DNA of 64,000 nucleotides from Marsupella aquatica (Eukaryota; Marchantiophyta): contig OZ316893.1 in assembly GCA_973895155.1 (NCBI GenBank), positions 16,864,001-16,928,000 on the forward strand, in the 5' to 3' direction. Positions 1 to 8,312 of the stretch are shown here, one piece after another. The notes beneath the pieces are model-generated. The model was given only the letters and a program-made list of their open reading frames with translations. It did no database searches and had not been told where the DNA came from. Every line of letters starts with the position of its first letter. The stretch's first letter is position 1. Position numbers and translations under genes: made by a program.

Positions 1-19
1 CTTTGGGTTCGGAACCACC

Positions 20-457
20 TCATGACTTCACCGACCCACAAGATGTGTCTTGCCTTAGACTATCTAGAGATATTTCAATGACATCGGGAGCTATGTCTTT
101 GGGAGGCATCCCAAGATCAATCATAGGAGTTTGATTACCGGGAGCTAAATCCACTGGTTCCAGAATGACATCAGGAAACTCATCTTTACTGGACAGAACC
201 TTGACATAAGATCCAACCTTCAGTGTCCAAAATTCGGGGGAAGTACTATTGTCCTCTCTCAACTCGTGACTCCGTGTTCCATTTTGAGAATACAACTCAA
301 ACAACTTCATGATGAGGTAATCTTTTGGTATTCCAAAACGAGTTGCAAGGAATGACTCTGTCACCCTCACCTCTGACGAACCAGGGATACTTGGCAGTAC
401 AACCACATCTCCCATGATTCTATGCTCCAAAACCACCTTGGAATTCATCGAGATCAT
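20..457 (-). CDS. hypothetical protein, 145 aa
   Basis: A complete ATG-to-TGA ORF of 145 residues reading away from the methyltransferase-like locus. I do not recognise the family. The protein is soluble-looking, with no signal peptide or membrane segment. It has a Val/Leu-rich N-terminal part, a central stretch near residues 75-100 with a Trp and alternating hydrophobics (WTLKVGSYVKVLSS) that could be a small beta-barrel, and an acidic Pro/Asp/Ile-rich tail. The ATG at 455-457 is followed closely by a second Met, so either could start translation. It could also be one exon of a longer gene, since the window begins 19 bases past its stop. A retroelement-derived fragment cannot be excluded. 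Coding status is uncertain. Confidence 0.4.
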   Translation of the reverse strand: MISMNSKVVLEHRIMGDVVVLPSIPGSSEVRVTESFLATRFGIPKDYLIMKLFELYSQNGTRSHELREDNSTSPEFWTLKVGSYVKVLSSKDEFPDVILEPVDLAPGNQTPMIDLGMPPKDIAPDVIEISLDSLRQDTSCGSVKS

Positions 458-637
458 CTCTTCTCAGGATACAAAAAATAAAACGACTATGTTTTGAATC
501 GTCCATACGACTCTTATTTGGAGGACCAAAACTTTGTTCATCCCAATGGAAACAACACATCGACCAAATTGTCAGATAGTTCCCGTTGATTTGACCGTTA
601 TTTTTTCTTTTACTCAATGTATTGGGACGGTTCCCAT

Positions 638-655
638 GCTAGCAATCTTGCTAGC
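638..655. repeat. 18-bp palindrome, copy 1
   Basis: GCTAGCAATCTTGCTAGC: two perfect 8-bp arms around a 2-nt centre. It is one of five related palindromes found only in the 0.6-6.3 kb locus, always outside the recognisable coding segments. Confidence 0.7.
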
Positions 656-732
656 TTGGGTGTGCATGTTTTTGGACAAACATCCTGTTGATTTTGACCT
701 CTTTTGAAGGAGATCTGTATCATGGTTTTTAT

Positions 733-750
733 GCTAGCGATATCGCTAGC
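733..750. repeat. 18-bp palindrome, copy 2 (perfect)
   Basis: GCTAGCGATATCGCTAGC is a fully self-complementary 18-mer, 95 bp from copy 1 in the gap between divergent ORFs. It could be a dimeric protein-binding site, a hairpin or the core of a tiny mobile repeat. Confidence 0.75.
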
Positions 751-1190
751 CAAAAAGTAAATCCAATGTTTACAAATTTTACCGTTAGGATTCCATTGGG
801 AATAGTCAATGGGTACCATAATGTCAACGGTACAAATTACAGTTGACACCTATACCATTTTGTATGGATAAGATTATCCTTGTCGTGAAGGTTGTTCTTT
901 GGGTTTTCCAAAAAGTACAACTAGTGGTCTATGCCAGGAGATTTCTATTATTCCTTCCATCGTACTATCGATCGGTGTCAGTATTCACTATCGTAACTGT
1001 GTAAGGCTTTGTTGGGAGTTCCTAACAGTTTGTACGGCTGTCCTATTTCTCCTAAAGGCGGTGCGGTGTGGACGTTTTTCATGCGTGCAATTGCTATAGT
1101 CTCTGGACATGACCACTCTTCTCCGAAGGGGTTTATTTCATGGAGTCATCGTTGTCTCTAGAGACTATTTCTTCGAGAGGATCATTTTAG

Positions 1191-1862
1191 TTGAGGGAGT
1201 CGACAAGGAGAGAAACCAGGTCAACAGCTAACAAGAAGGCGCTTGTAGTGGGCTTGAAGACTCCTAGACGACACAAGATGGTGACGGCGGTAGATGTTGT
1301 GGCTCCTGTGTTTGATCCGAGCGCTTCGAAACCTTACACGGTTGTCATAAACCGTCATCTTCACTCATTCGGAGTGAATGAGTTTGGATTTGCATTGGCT
1401 CCCCCTCAAATTCCTCTCTGCCGGATGAGGAACATGCAGATTGTTTGGTCTCTGCAGAAGGATTCCACTGTGATAGACACATTGAAGTCCGAGTTCAGAA
1501 TGCAGGGTTACATCAAAGATGCGCCTCGCTTTTACGTTCAGATGACAAACAAGGATGGAGAAATCCAGATGTGTATCGATGCCATCCGCGAAACTTGGGA
1601 TGATATTTGGGTGTTGCAGAACGAGGAGTTTGAACGCGAATGTGATTCTCATGTTTCTTTCCAGATTCTCAAGGACAAAATGTTTTGTGTTTTTGATGGA
1701 AACCACCAATTGTATTCGTGGGGCCAACTGGCGGAAGATCATCCAGACAATATTAAGTACCATCCTCGAGTTGTCTGCAAGATTTTCAAGGGTGAAAAAA
1801 ACTCTTTTGTTCAGATTAAGTCGGCAATGCACGCATTGAACAGGTGCAAGTTCTCAGGATAA
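1191..1862 (+). pseudogene. ParB/sulfiredoxin-like domain, first exon of broken DNA-methylase-like gene
   Basis: The open segment encodes a basic N-terminus (many Arg/Lys/Thr) and a globular domain. Near residue 140 counted from the ATG at 1278 it has the motif DGNHQLYSW, which resembles the DGNHR signature of the ParB/sulfiredoxin-like fold. In bacteria and phages this fold is often coupled to N4/N6 DNA methylases. An in-frame TAG lies just before 1191, so either the ATG at 1278 starts translation or a TTTTAG acceptor joins this exon to an upstream one. Downstream, a candidate intron with a palindrome (1901-1918) leads to another coding-like stretch. This segment is open, but the locus is disrupted further on, so I treat it as the 5' part of a pseudogene. 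The ParB assignment is by motif only. Confidence 0.5.
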
Positions 1863-1900
1863 TATTTTTCTGAAATTCCTTTTTTACCATATCACTTTCA

Positions 1901-1918
1901 GCTAGCGATCTCGCTAAC
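1901..1918. repeat. 18-bp palindrome, copy 3
   Basis: GCTAGCGATCTCGCTAAC: arms match except for one base at the end. It lies in the likely intron between the ParB-like exon and the next coding-like segment (from about 1952). Confidence 0.65.
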
Positions 1919-1951
1919 ATGAGAATGATGTGGAAGGTTAACTCAATGTCC

Positions 1952-2581
1952 TGTAGAGAACTCCTGGGTTTTGGAGGCTGAACGCGTCCAGAAGATTTTG
2001 AACAATGACTTGTCCGTTTACAAGGATATCATCGACGCTGAGAATTACAAACTTTTCCAACATAAGATGGCAAACATGCGAAGGCCGCCTGGTATTCAAA
2101 GAACATGACACTGGATGCCTGCACTTATATACTATTCGCTGCTAACATTGCATCGCAGACCGAGGACCTGAGTTATGCCTACTGTCCCTGAGTCGAGGAT
2201 CCTTACCTCTTCAGAGAAGACGAAAGCTTCGCTAATCCTTGACATTGAGGAGGATTTTGAGGATTTTCAAACTCATTTCTTCAAGCAGATTTGGCCCCCC
2301 AAGACAAGAGAGAAGATCAAGATTGCATTGTTTCGGAGGAGAGCGAAGAGATACACTATCAATTTTTTGTAGACAGGGAAGTAGCAGACAAATTCTACTG
2401 GTGGTCCTACCCAGCTTGCTTCTCCCCATGGATAGCAGGAGTTAAAGAGGACCCTACAGGTGATAAGTTTGGGGAATATTGTATGTTTCCTTGCAAGGGA
2501 AGTGAAGCTCCAAGGAGATTGAGCGAGTGGGAGGTTCTTCACTGTCCATGGTATTTGAACTCGGACAAATGGTCTATGTAA
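1952..2581 (+). pseudogene. decayed middle exons of the ParB/methylase-like gene
   Basis: After an acceptor-like TGTAG near 1950, an open stretch encodes a Leu/Lys-rich helical segment (reading EAERVQKILNNDLSVYK) and ends at a TGA near 2110. Coding-like sequence then resumes in shifted frames, with stops near 2192 and 2250. A further segment (2291-2578) is rich in Trp, Cys and Pro (reading FYWWSYPACFSPWIAG). No single frame spans it and no obvious splice sites rescue it, so frameshifts and stops have broken the gene here. I do not recognise the domain. Adjacency and direction place it between the ParB-like exon and the methylase-like exons. Confidence 0.4.
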
Positions 2582-5020
2582 TTAGGTGATTATTCCAAAA
2601 AGAGAGTTAAAGTACCAAAACCATACATTTTAAAAAATTTTAAGTTTTTATAAGGCCCTTTAAGCAAAATTAAGTTAGTATAAGCTCAAATGGGTAAGGA
2701 TACCATTGGAAGACGTCAAGGCTACTCTGGTTTTCACATATTAGAAGTCAAGACGGCAAGAAGTTGAAAGGAGCTTCGGAGGTGATCGCCAAGCAGGTGG
2801 CTGTCTTGTCTACTACTGGTGATACCTATCTGACACCCTACTTGGCGCACATTTACTTTTCGAGAGGCTGCTTATCACCAGTGGAGCTGAGCGATTGGAG
2901 GAGGAGAGCGAGACACTTTGAGCTACCTCAGCCAGAGTTAGTGAGAGAGTTGACTCCACCACCGACGACATCTCCGAGACCCCCTCCAATGGAGCAGACG
3001 ACAGCACCAGATCTACCAGGGATGACTTCTCCCTCTTTTGTTGCTTCCACTTCTTATCCGTCATGGACTGATTTTGTTGGTGATGCTGAGCGACTAGCTA
3101 GTGTGGTTGGTTTCAACCAGCATTTGGTAGATGAGGCCACTAGACTCTTGAGTTGTACCCCTCTACAGTTACTTGACTGTATTCGTGCTTTGCTTTCCGA
3201 GTCTCGTACCGTCCCACCCACTCATGTTTCACCCCTTGCACCTTCACCACAGCCTGATCACCCTATGGATGTGGATGAGCCGGAGCTACCTATTGCTGAC
3301 CCTTCACTCCCTCCTCCATCCTCACCTACACCCCCTCTACCTGATCCCATTCTTTCCCCTATCCCTCCTACATTTTCACCTGAGCACCCTCCATCTCCTA
3401 CCCCTGAGCCTTTACCCCCTTCACCAGTACCCCCTCCAGATCCATTTTCCTCTATTCCTGAACCTATTCCTGAACCTATTCCTGAACCTATTCCTGAGAC
3501 TGAGCCTGAGCCTGAGACTATAGAGCCTCCCAATGTACCATTTATAGCTCCTACTCCTTTGATGTCTCAGCCTCCTATTGTCTCTTCTGTTGCCGACATT
3601 GAGCCTCTTTTTGTCTTTCCCGCCCAGTTTGATAGGATGATTACGTCACTCATCGACGCACACACTCCTCTTGCACCTCCTTTACCTCCACTTATGTTTG
3701 GTCGTGAGTCTTTTCCTTTTCCACACACCTACGACATGGTTCTGATTTCTCGTGGTATTCTATGGCTACCTATCGACAAGCTGAGATTACCCACGATTGA
3801 GACTCCTGACCTTTGGAGTTGGGTTTATCGTTGTAGAAAGGTCATAGCACCTTTCCCTCTTCCAGCTCCAGACATTCCATGGCCATCAGATTACTTTGTT
3901 TGGATCGGACCGGATGGACATCCCATCCGGAAGACCAGTGAGCCTCGTTTGATTCGTTACCGTGAGGACCTTTTCCGTCGACAGTATTTGAAGGGACAGA
4001 GGACCAAAGGGAAGATAGCCCTTGGTTATGTAGCTCGCCTCCCTCTACTTGTAGTCGACCCTCCTCCTATTACAGTATGAGATTAGTATTTTATTTTGTA
4101 GACTTTTACTTAGCTTTGACCATTTGACTATCCCTTAGTCAAAGTTGACTTTTACTTTACTTAGTTTAGACTTAGGAAATGAAGAGGCATGTCTCTTCAT
4201 TCTCCTTAGCCCGTGGGCGATCTCATGTACTTATTGTGATACCAGTCTCATTTTGAGACAGTGTGGATAGTTATTTGCATCTCCTCATGTTGGAGTTTTG
4301 TCCCTTGTACGTGTAATGCAATTTTGCAAGGAAGATTCGCATACCTTGGAATTTGATTACTTGTGCTAGGAGTCTACCCCTCCTTCGTATGGTAATGCAT
4401 GTTGCAATTACCGTAAGAAGTAAAACCCATAAAAATACAGTTTGTGGAATGTATTAGAAGATCCGTTGGTCGGTGCCTAATCCAAACTACAACATTTGTT
4501 GTCCATTTCTGTATTTACATGAAGGACTTATCTTTGGAAGATAAGTATTGCATGAAATCAAGGAATAGAAATCTATATGATTAAGAAGTAGCGACATTCT
4601 TAATTCACGGATTTGAAGTACCATTGTGGTATACTGAATGTGCATTAGTTTTTCTTTGGAATTGCGCATCGCTGAAGAAGGAAACATGTTGCCGGCATTT
4701 TAATGACACACTACTATACACACAATCTGAAACTTATCTTGGGTTTTGTGAGCATAGACACTTCTTAAACATAGATTTATGATAGAAACCTAGAGAGCAG
4801 CTATAGCAAGGTTATGTTTGACTTATCAACGTCTCAAATAATGCCATAGCTCTTTCTTAAGACATGGTGACGGAGTTAAATATTGCTAAACTATACCTCT
4901 AAAAGCTCTAAGATTCTGTTGTCCAGCAAATGTCACTTTGTTCTTATTTTATTAATTCCTTGTGTTTTATTTAAGATTCTATTTTTCTTATAGATGTTGA
5001 GTACCATCTCTAAACCACTC
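2582..5020 (+). mobile_element. probable retroelement-derived insertion splitting the methylase-like gene
   Basis: This 2.4-kb segment separates two parts of what looks like one gene. It opens with AT-rich sequence, carries a 438-codon proline-rich ORF, and ends with nearly 1 kb of AT-rich non-coding DNA with short internal repeats (for example duplicated TGCAATTTTGC/TTGCAATTA-type words at 4315-4410). The layout of a structural ORF followed by a long LTR-like tail suggests a retroelement fragment. I could not find paired LTRs or a target-site duplication. It could also be a large intron containing unrelated sequence. Confidence 0.3.
2764..4080 (+). CDS. proline-rich protein of unknown function, up to 438 aa
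   Basis: A long open frame ending at TGA 4078-4080. The central 130 residues are Pro/Ser/Glu-rich, including about four perfect 12-bp direct repeats encoding PIPE (about 3460-3500). The flanking parts look globular, with several Trp and aromatic residues in the last 150 residues (LWSWVYRCRKVIAPFPLPAP). The first reported codon is TTG; no ATG occurs until residue 76, so the true start is unclear and an upstream exon is possible. No protease, reverse transcriptase or integrase motif is seen. It may be a gag-like or accessory ORF of a retroelement. Its high-complexity ends argue that it is or was coding. Confidence 0.45.
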   Translation: MKGASEVIAKQVAVLSTTGDTYLTPYLAHIYFSRGCLSPVELSDWRRRARHFELPQPELVRELTPPPTTSPRPPPMEQTTAPDLPGMTSPSFVASTSYPSWTDFVGDAERLASVVGFNQHLVDEATRLLSCTPLQLLDCIRALLSESRTVPPTHVSPLAPSPQPDHPMDVDEPELPIADPSLPPPSSPTPPLPDPILSPIPPTFSPEHPPSPTPEPLPPSPVPPPDPFSSIPEPIPEPIPEPIPETEPEPETIEPPNVPFIAPTPLMSQPPIVSSVADIEPLFVFPAQFDRMITSLIDAHTPLAPPLPPLMFGRESFPFPHTYDMVLISRGILWLPIDKLRLPTIETPDLWSWVYRCRKVIAPFPLPAPDIPWPSDYFVWIGPDGHPIRKTSEPRLIRYREDLFRRQYLKGQRTKGKIALGYVARLPLLVVDPPPITV

Positions 5021-5684
5021 AAAACACTTTAAAACATCTTTTCATCCCATTCTTGTTCTTCCACGGGAACGAACACCGAGTTTTTAGCATATATTCGATG
5101 ATATTTGCTTTTGATAGCATACGACAGTCTATGACCTTTGACACTGTAGAGAAAGCAGCTCTTCCCATGATCAATCGGGGATTCCTTCCGGAATCTTACA
5201 TCTTGGAGTCCAAATTGGCACCCACTGATGCTGAAGTTGGTGGTTGCGAGGCAATGGGAAAGGCTTGTCTTGGTGTAGCTGCCATAATGGATAGGAGTCG
5301 AGCTCAAAAGCCAAGAGAAGGAGCATTGAAGGACACATCCAAAGATGGGTCCCAGTTATCGAGAAAGCCAAGTTAGTCTGTCAATTTTTTGTTACTTTTT
5401 ATTTTCAAGTCCGAATGTGTGTCAAATATACAGACACTAATGGCTTTTGTTTCACAGAGAGGAGGAAGGGTGCGGCTTCTGAGAGTTTGAAGAGTGGAGC
5501 AGATGATGGTGATGAACCTCAGTCCCCAGATGTCAAAGTTACAACAAAGAGCGCAGTGGATTTAGGAAGTATAAAGCATTTGAAACGGAAGCGGAATATC
5601 CAGATTCTTTCAGATTTGGACGATGAAGAAGTTTCAGTTGCTCAAGGTGTTGCTCGGATGTGTGGTTTGAAGATGGATGGGTAG
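5021..5684 (+). pseudogene. internal exons of methylase-like gene with an intact intron
   Basis: Coding resumes with a 110-residue segment (to 5371). A clean intron follows (GT at 5372, TTTCACAG ending at 5457) that joins in phase to a Lys/Arg/Asp-rich linker. The linker reads KHLKRKRN followed by SDLDDEE, typical of a nuclear, charged region. The frame then ends at a TAG at 5682-5684. The sequence just upstream, read in another frame, continues into the next conserved block (VWFEDGWVETFPRLQQF), so a frameshift occurred near 5655. The in-phase intron shows that this was a real spliced nuclear gene before it decayed. Confidence 0.45.
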
Positions 5685-6138
5685 AGACATTTCCTCGCTT
5701 GCAGCAATTTGACCGACACTGCAAACTCAATCAGCGTAAATAAAGTGAGGCCATCTTGGATGGGAGATGGAGATTGATGGATTATTGGGATGTCAAAGAG
5801 CGTGAGTGCCCGAACACTATCTTAATTAATGGAAAGCCTTATGCTGGGATTGGAGCACATTTGGGATTCATTTCTCTTCCAACTAGGCATAGAACACGCG
5901 TTACAGACAAAGAGGTCCCGTCTTGGAATGTTTGGAGCGAGAAACTGCTGTATTATTTTTTTGGAGTGATGAGACCAATGCTTTCAGATGACGGATATGT
6001 TGCTGTGCTGCACAGCTCGAATTTCAATCACATGAGGCAAATATTTACGATAGTCGAGAAAAAAACAAATTCAAACATGTTTAGCAATATACCGTTTTGT
6101 TGTCTACCCCTTTATGGAGAGCAGATATGGATATTGAG
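5650..6138 (+). pseudogene. methyltransferase-like domain, N-terminal half (motif IV region)
   Basis: A continuous stretch, broken only by an in-frame TAA at 5741-5743, encodes a domain with the order expected in beta-class N4/N6 amino-methyltransferases. A loop near nt 5865-5885 (GFISLPTRH) lies where the catalytic (D/S)PP(Y/W) motif is expected. It is followed by a helix with VWSEKLLYYFFGVMRPMLSD and a strand DGYVAVLHSS, which match the usual 'LKPGG-V-V' region. The motif IV equivalent lacks the Pro-Pro core, so catalysis is doubtful. A donor (GAG|GTAATT) at 6138/6139 begins an intron carrying two palindromes. This is a family-level inference from motif order and not an alignment. Confidence 0.45.
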
Positions 6139-6172
6139 GTAATTATCCCTTCAACTTTTGGAGATGTTTTAT

Positions 6173-6190
6173 ACTAGCAATGTCGCTAAC
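6173..6190. repeat. 18-bp palindrome, copy 4 (diverged)
   Basis: ACTAGCAATGTCGCTAAC lies in the intron at 6139-6321. The arms are imperfect but clearly related to the GCTAGCGA family. Confidence 0.55.
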
Positions 6191-6261
6191 AAAATGTTAA
6201 TTTTCCACTCCTCAACATGATCGGTTTACCTATTATTTTTCCATTTTTTGATTCAGTTAAT

Positions 6262-6279
6262 GCTAGCGAGCTCGCTAAC
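6262..6279. repeat. 18-bp palindrome, copy 5
   Basis: GCTAGCGAGCTCGCTAAC is in the same intron as copy 4, 89 bp away. Two palindromes about 90 bp apart also occur at 638 and 733, which repeats the paired spacing. Confidence 0.65.
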
Positions 6280-6321
6280 AAAGTTTTCAATATTTCTAAA
6301 GGATTATGGTTCTTTGTTCAG

Positions 6322-6828
6322 GTGTGCACTCTCATACTGGAAGTTTTCTGTCGTGTGGAATTTAATGCTAAGATTCCTAAAGACCCAGTGTATGTTCCTT
6401 TGACGTCTTCGGAAGATGCAAGACATAAGTCAATGTTGAGTGTTTGTTACCCTAAGACTGACCCATGTCCAGCAGCGGCTGTTGCTGGATCAAAAAGGCT
6501 TTCAATTGGGTTCATGCAAGCCGTGATGGAATTCCTCACAAAGCCCAAAGACATAGTCCTTGACTGGACTGTGTGTGACGGGAGCTCGTTTTCTGCCGGA
6601 GAATACTCCGGGAGGTTTGTTGTCGGTGTTGAGGACAGGGACATTCTCCATTCCTGTGCTCAAAAAGGTTTAAACAGTGTTCTTGAGAGGCACTCGAGCA
6701 AGGCAAAGATGATTAAGGATCAGGCAGCCAAGGGTAATCAAGACGCTGGGTCGGATGATGAGTTCACGATTCCAGGAGATGAACAGGCTGGGCCTTCAAG
6801 CGAGAAAGACGAATTCGACCTGGAGTAA
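6322..6828 (+). pseudogene. methyltransferase-like domain, C-terminal half (SAM-binding motif I region)
   Basis: After the acceptor TTGTTCAG (ending 6321), an open frame runs to TAA 6826-6828. The block from about nt 6505 to 6650 follows the C-terminal pattern of the N4/N6 DNA methylase family (Pfam DNA_methylase N4_N6). It has a helix (FMQAVMEFLTKPKDIVLD), a degenerate SAM-binding loop (DWTVCDGSS where DPFxGSG is typical), then GRFVVGVEDRD, matching 'GR-IGIE-D'. The acidic Ser/Gly-rich tail looks like a natural C-terminus. The phase of the splice from 6138 does not lead into this frame without a one-base shift, another sign of decay. SAM-binding residues are substituted, so activity is unlikely even if it is expressed. 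Confidence 0.5.
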
Positions 6829-6833
6829 AGTAC

Positions 6834-7290
6834 TTGGCCTCGTCTGATGTCGGACTCCCTATTTGGTTTCTGTTGTTTTCTTCATTTTGTTGCTCTTCGT
6901 CAACTGATGCCGGTGGTTGCGTCAGTGATAGGAGGGTGGATTGGTTTTCTGAGGAGAGATTTCGTCTTCGGAAGGAAGTCCATGAATCCATTGTGGTTAC
7001 TCCTGAGAAGCCTTTTACTCTTCTGTGCTATGCTGAGACATCGGCGAAGCAGGTTGATGAAGCTCCTGTGGTCTTGACTTGGAAGCGAAAGGTCTTCGAT
7101 CAATGAGAGGTGCTCGAAGATATCTGGATTGTTCAAGGTTTATCGACAATGAGGCGGGGACAGTCCATCAGTATTTAGATGAGTCTGCCGAGTCCACAGA
7201 GAGGGAGACCAGTAGCGATCCTAGTAGTAGTGACATATCTGATGATTTAGAGGATGAAGTTTATGACCGAACAAGTAGGAATTTGTAGGA
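6834..7290 (+). pseudogene. coding-like remnant downstream of methylase-like gene
   Basis: Two overlapping open segments in different frames follow: 6834-7106 (Arg/Glu-rich, reading DWFSEERFRLRKEVHES) and 7079-7288. The second ends in an acidic Ser/Asp tail (SSDISDDLEDEVYDRTSRNL). They look like one C-terminal exon broken by a frameshift near 7090. A candidate acceptor (GCGTCAG) lies near 6928. They may belong to the methylase-like gene by alternative splicing or to a separate lost gene. Confidence 0.3.
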
Positions 7291-8312
7291 CTGGATGTAT
7301 TGGTCGAAGTCGACTCTTACAGTTTTGCTGTGTTGGAGTTTTTGGCGATCCACACTTTCAATGTAAAGAGGGACCATATTATGATGGAAGTGTCTACTTG
7401 TGGTGATCTTTTTTCGAAAAAACAATGTGTGTGGCTCAAGTATGGAATGGATATGACAATCATGCATGGTTTTTCCTTGTGATTTTCTTTGATTATTGTA
7501 AGAGGTGGAAAACTGAGATATTTTGGCATTGTTTTCATGGAATGTATTAGGACTTCGAAGGCCAAAAATGCCTCTTTAACAATACCGCCTCGCTAGCAAA
7601 ATCTCCTGTTTCCTCGCACCATACAATTCCTCGATGATTATTGTCTTCCCTTTATTTGGGTCTCTTGCCTGTGGTATCTTGTCTTCCCAGTTGTGCCCCT
7701 TTGTAATATATATTTCCGGAGCGGCCGAGGAAAACCTAATGTACTATCCATCAACTCCCGGAAAGCTCTTACTGAGGCCGCTAACGAGGACTGAGTAGCA
7801 CAACCCAGTGCCGGTGGGTACGGCTCCACTCTCTTGCTGCCGTGCCACACCAGCCATGTGATCTTCTTCGAGTTCATTTCGACTTCGAATCCAAAGCCGA
7901 CTTTCAACTTTGAAACCTCTAATTCAAGTGGCAGCAAGTACGCAAGCAAAAGGCACCGGTGGAATTAAATCGATGCAGTCAACGCCTGACTTGATCGATA
8001 TGATGCTGCCAAACGGTGAGCGCATCCGCGCAAATCTGACAGAGATACTCTGTGGAATCAATTGCAACTCGGGCATCACCGATTTTTTCAATTAATTTCA
8101 CAGGTCATTTTTCTGTCAGTGGCATCTTTCCACGTTTGAGAGCAGTCTATGAGGGTTTGGGCAGTCCACGAGAGCGTTTACAGCGGTGTACATTATTGCT
8201 AACCGTTACTCCGTCAGGCCATCTAATATTGTATCTTGTGTAGAGAAATGACGTTATATCATTTGTAATTCGTCTTGCGAAGGAGTCTTTGAGCTGTCTG
8301 CACTCTGCAGAC
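7291..8312 (+). promoter_or_regulatory. upstream region of the TDP1-like gene
   Basis: A 1-kb stretch without a convincing gene, expected to hold the promoter and 5' leader of the TDP1-like gene. It is more GC-balanced in 7,700-8,000 than its flanks. A TTTCACAG followed by GTCATTT near 8097-8104 could be a 5'-UTR splice acceptor. The nearest in-frame upstream stop is TAG at 8241. No TATA element can be assigned with confidence. Confidence 0.35.

Larger units (their letters stand above)
458..1190. other. non-coding gap with two palindromes, between divergent genes
   Basis: No convincing ORF is seen. The stretch separates the minus-strand ORF at 20-457 from the plus-strand ParB/methylase-like locus. 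It holds two 18-bp palindromes, at 638-655 and 733-750. A TTTTAG directly before 1191 could be a splice acceptor, so part of this gap may be an intron or 5' leader of the plus-strand gene. Confidence 0.5.

Noticed and set aside
3173-3533. ORFs antisense or out of frame to the proline-rich ORF (Gly/Ser-rich and Leu/His-rich)
   Set aside because: Shadows of the repetitive CCTATTCCTGAA-type coding sequence.
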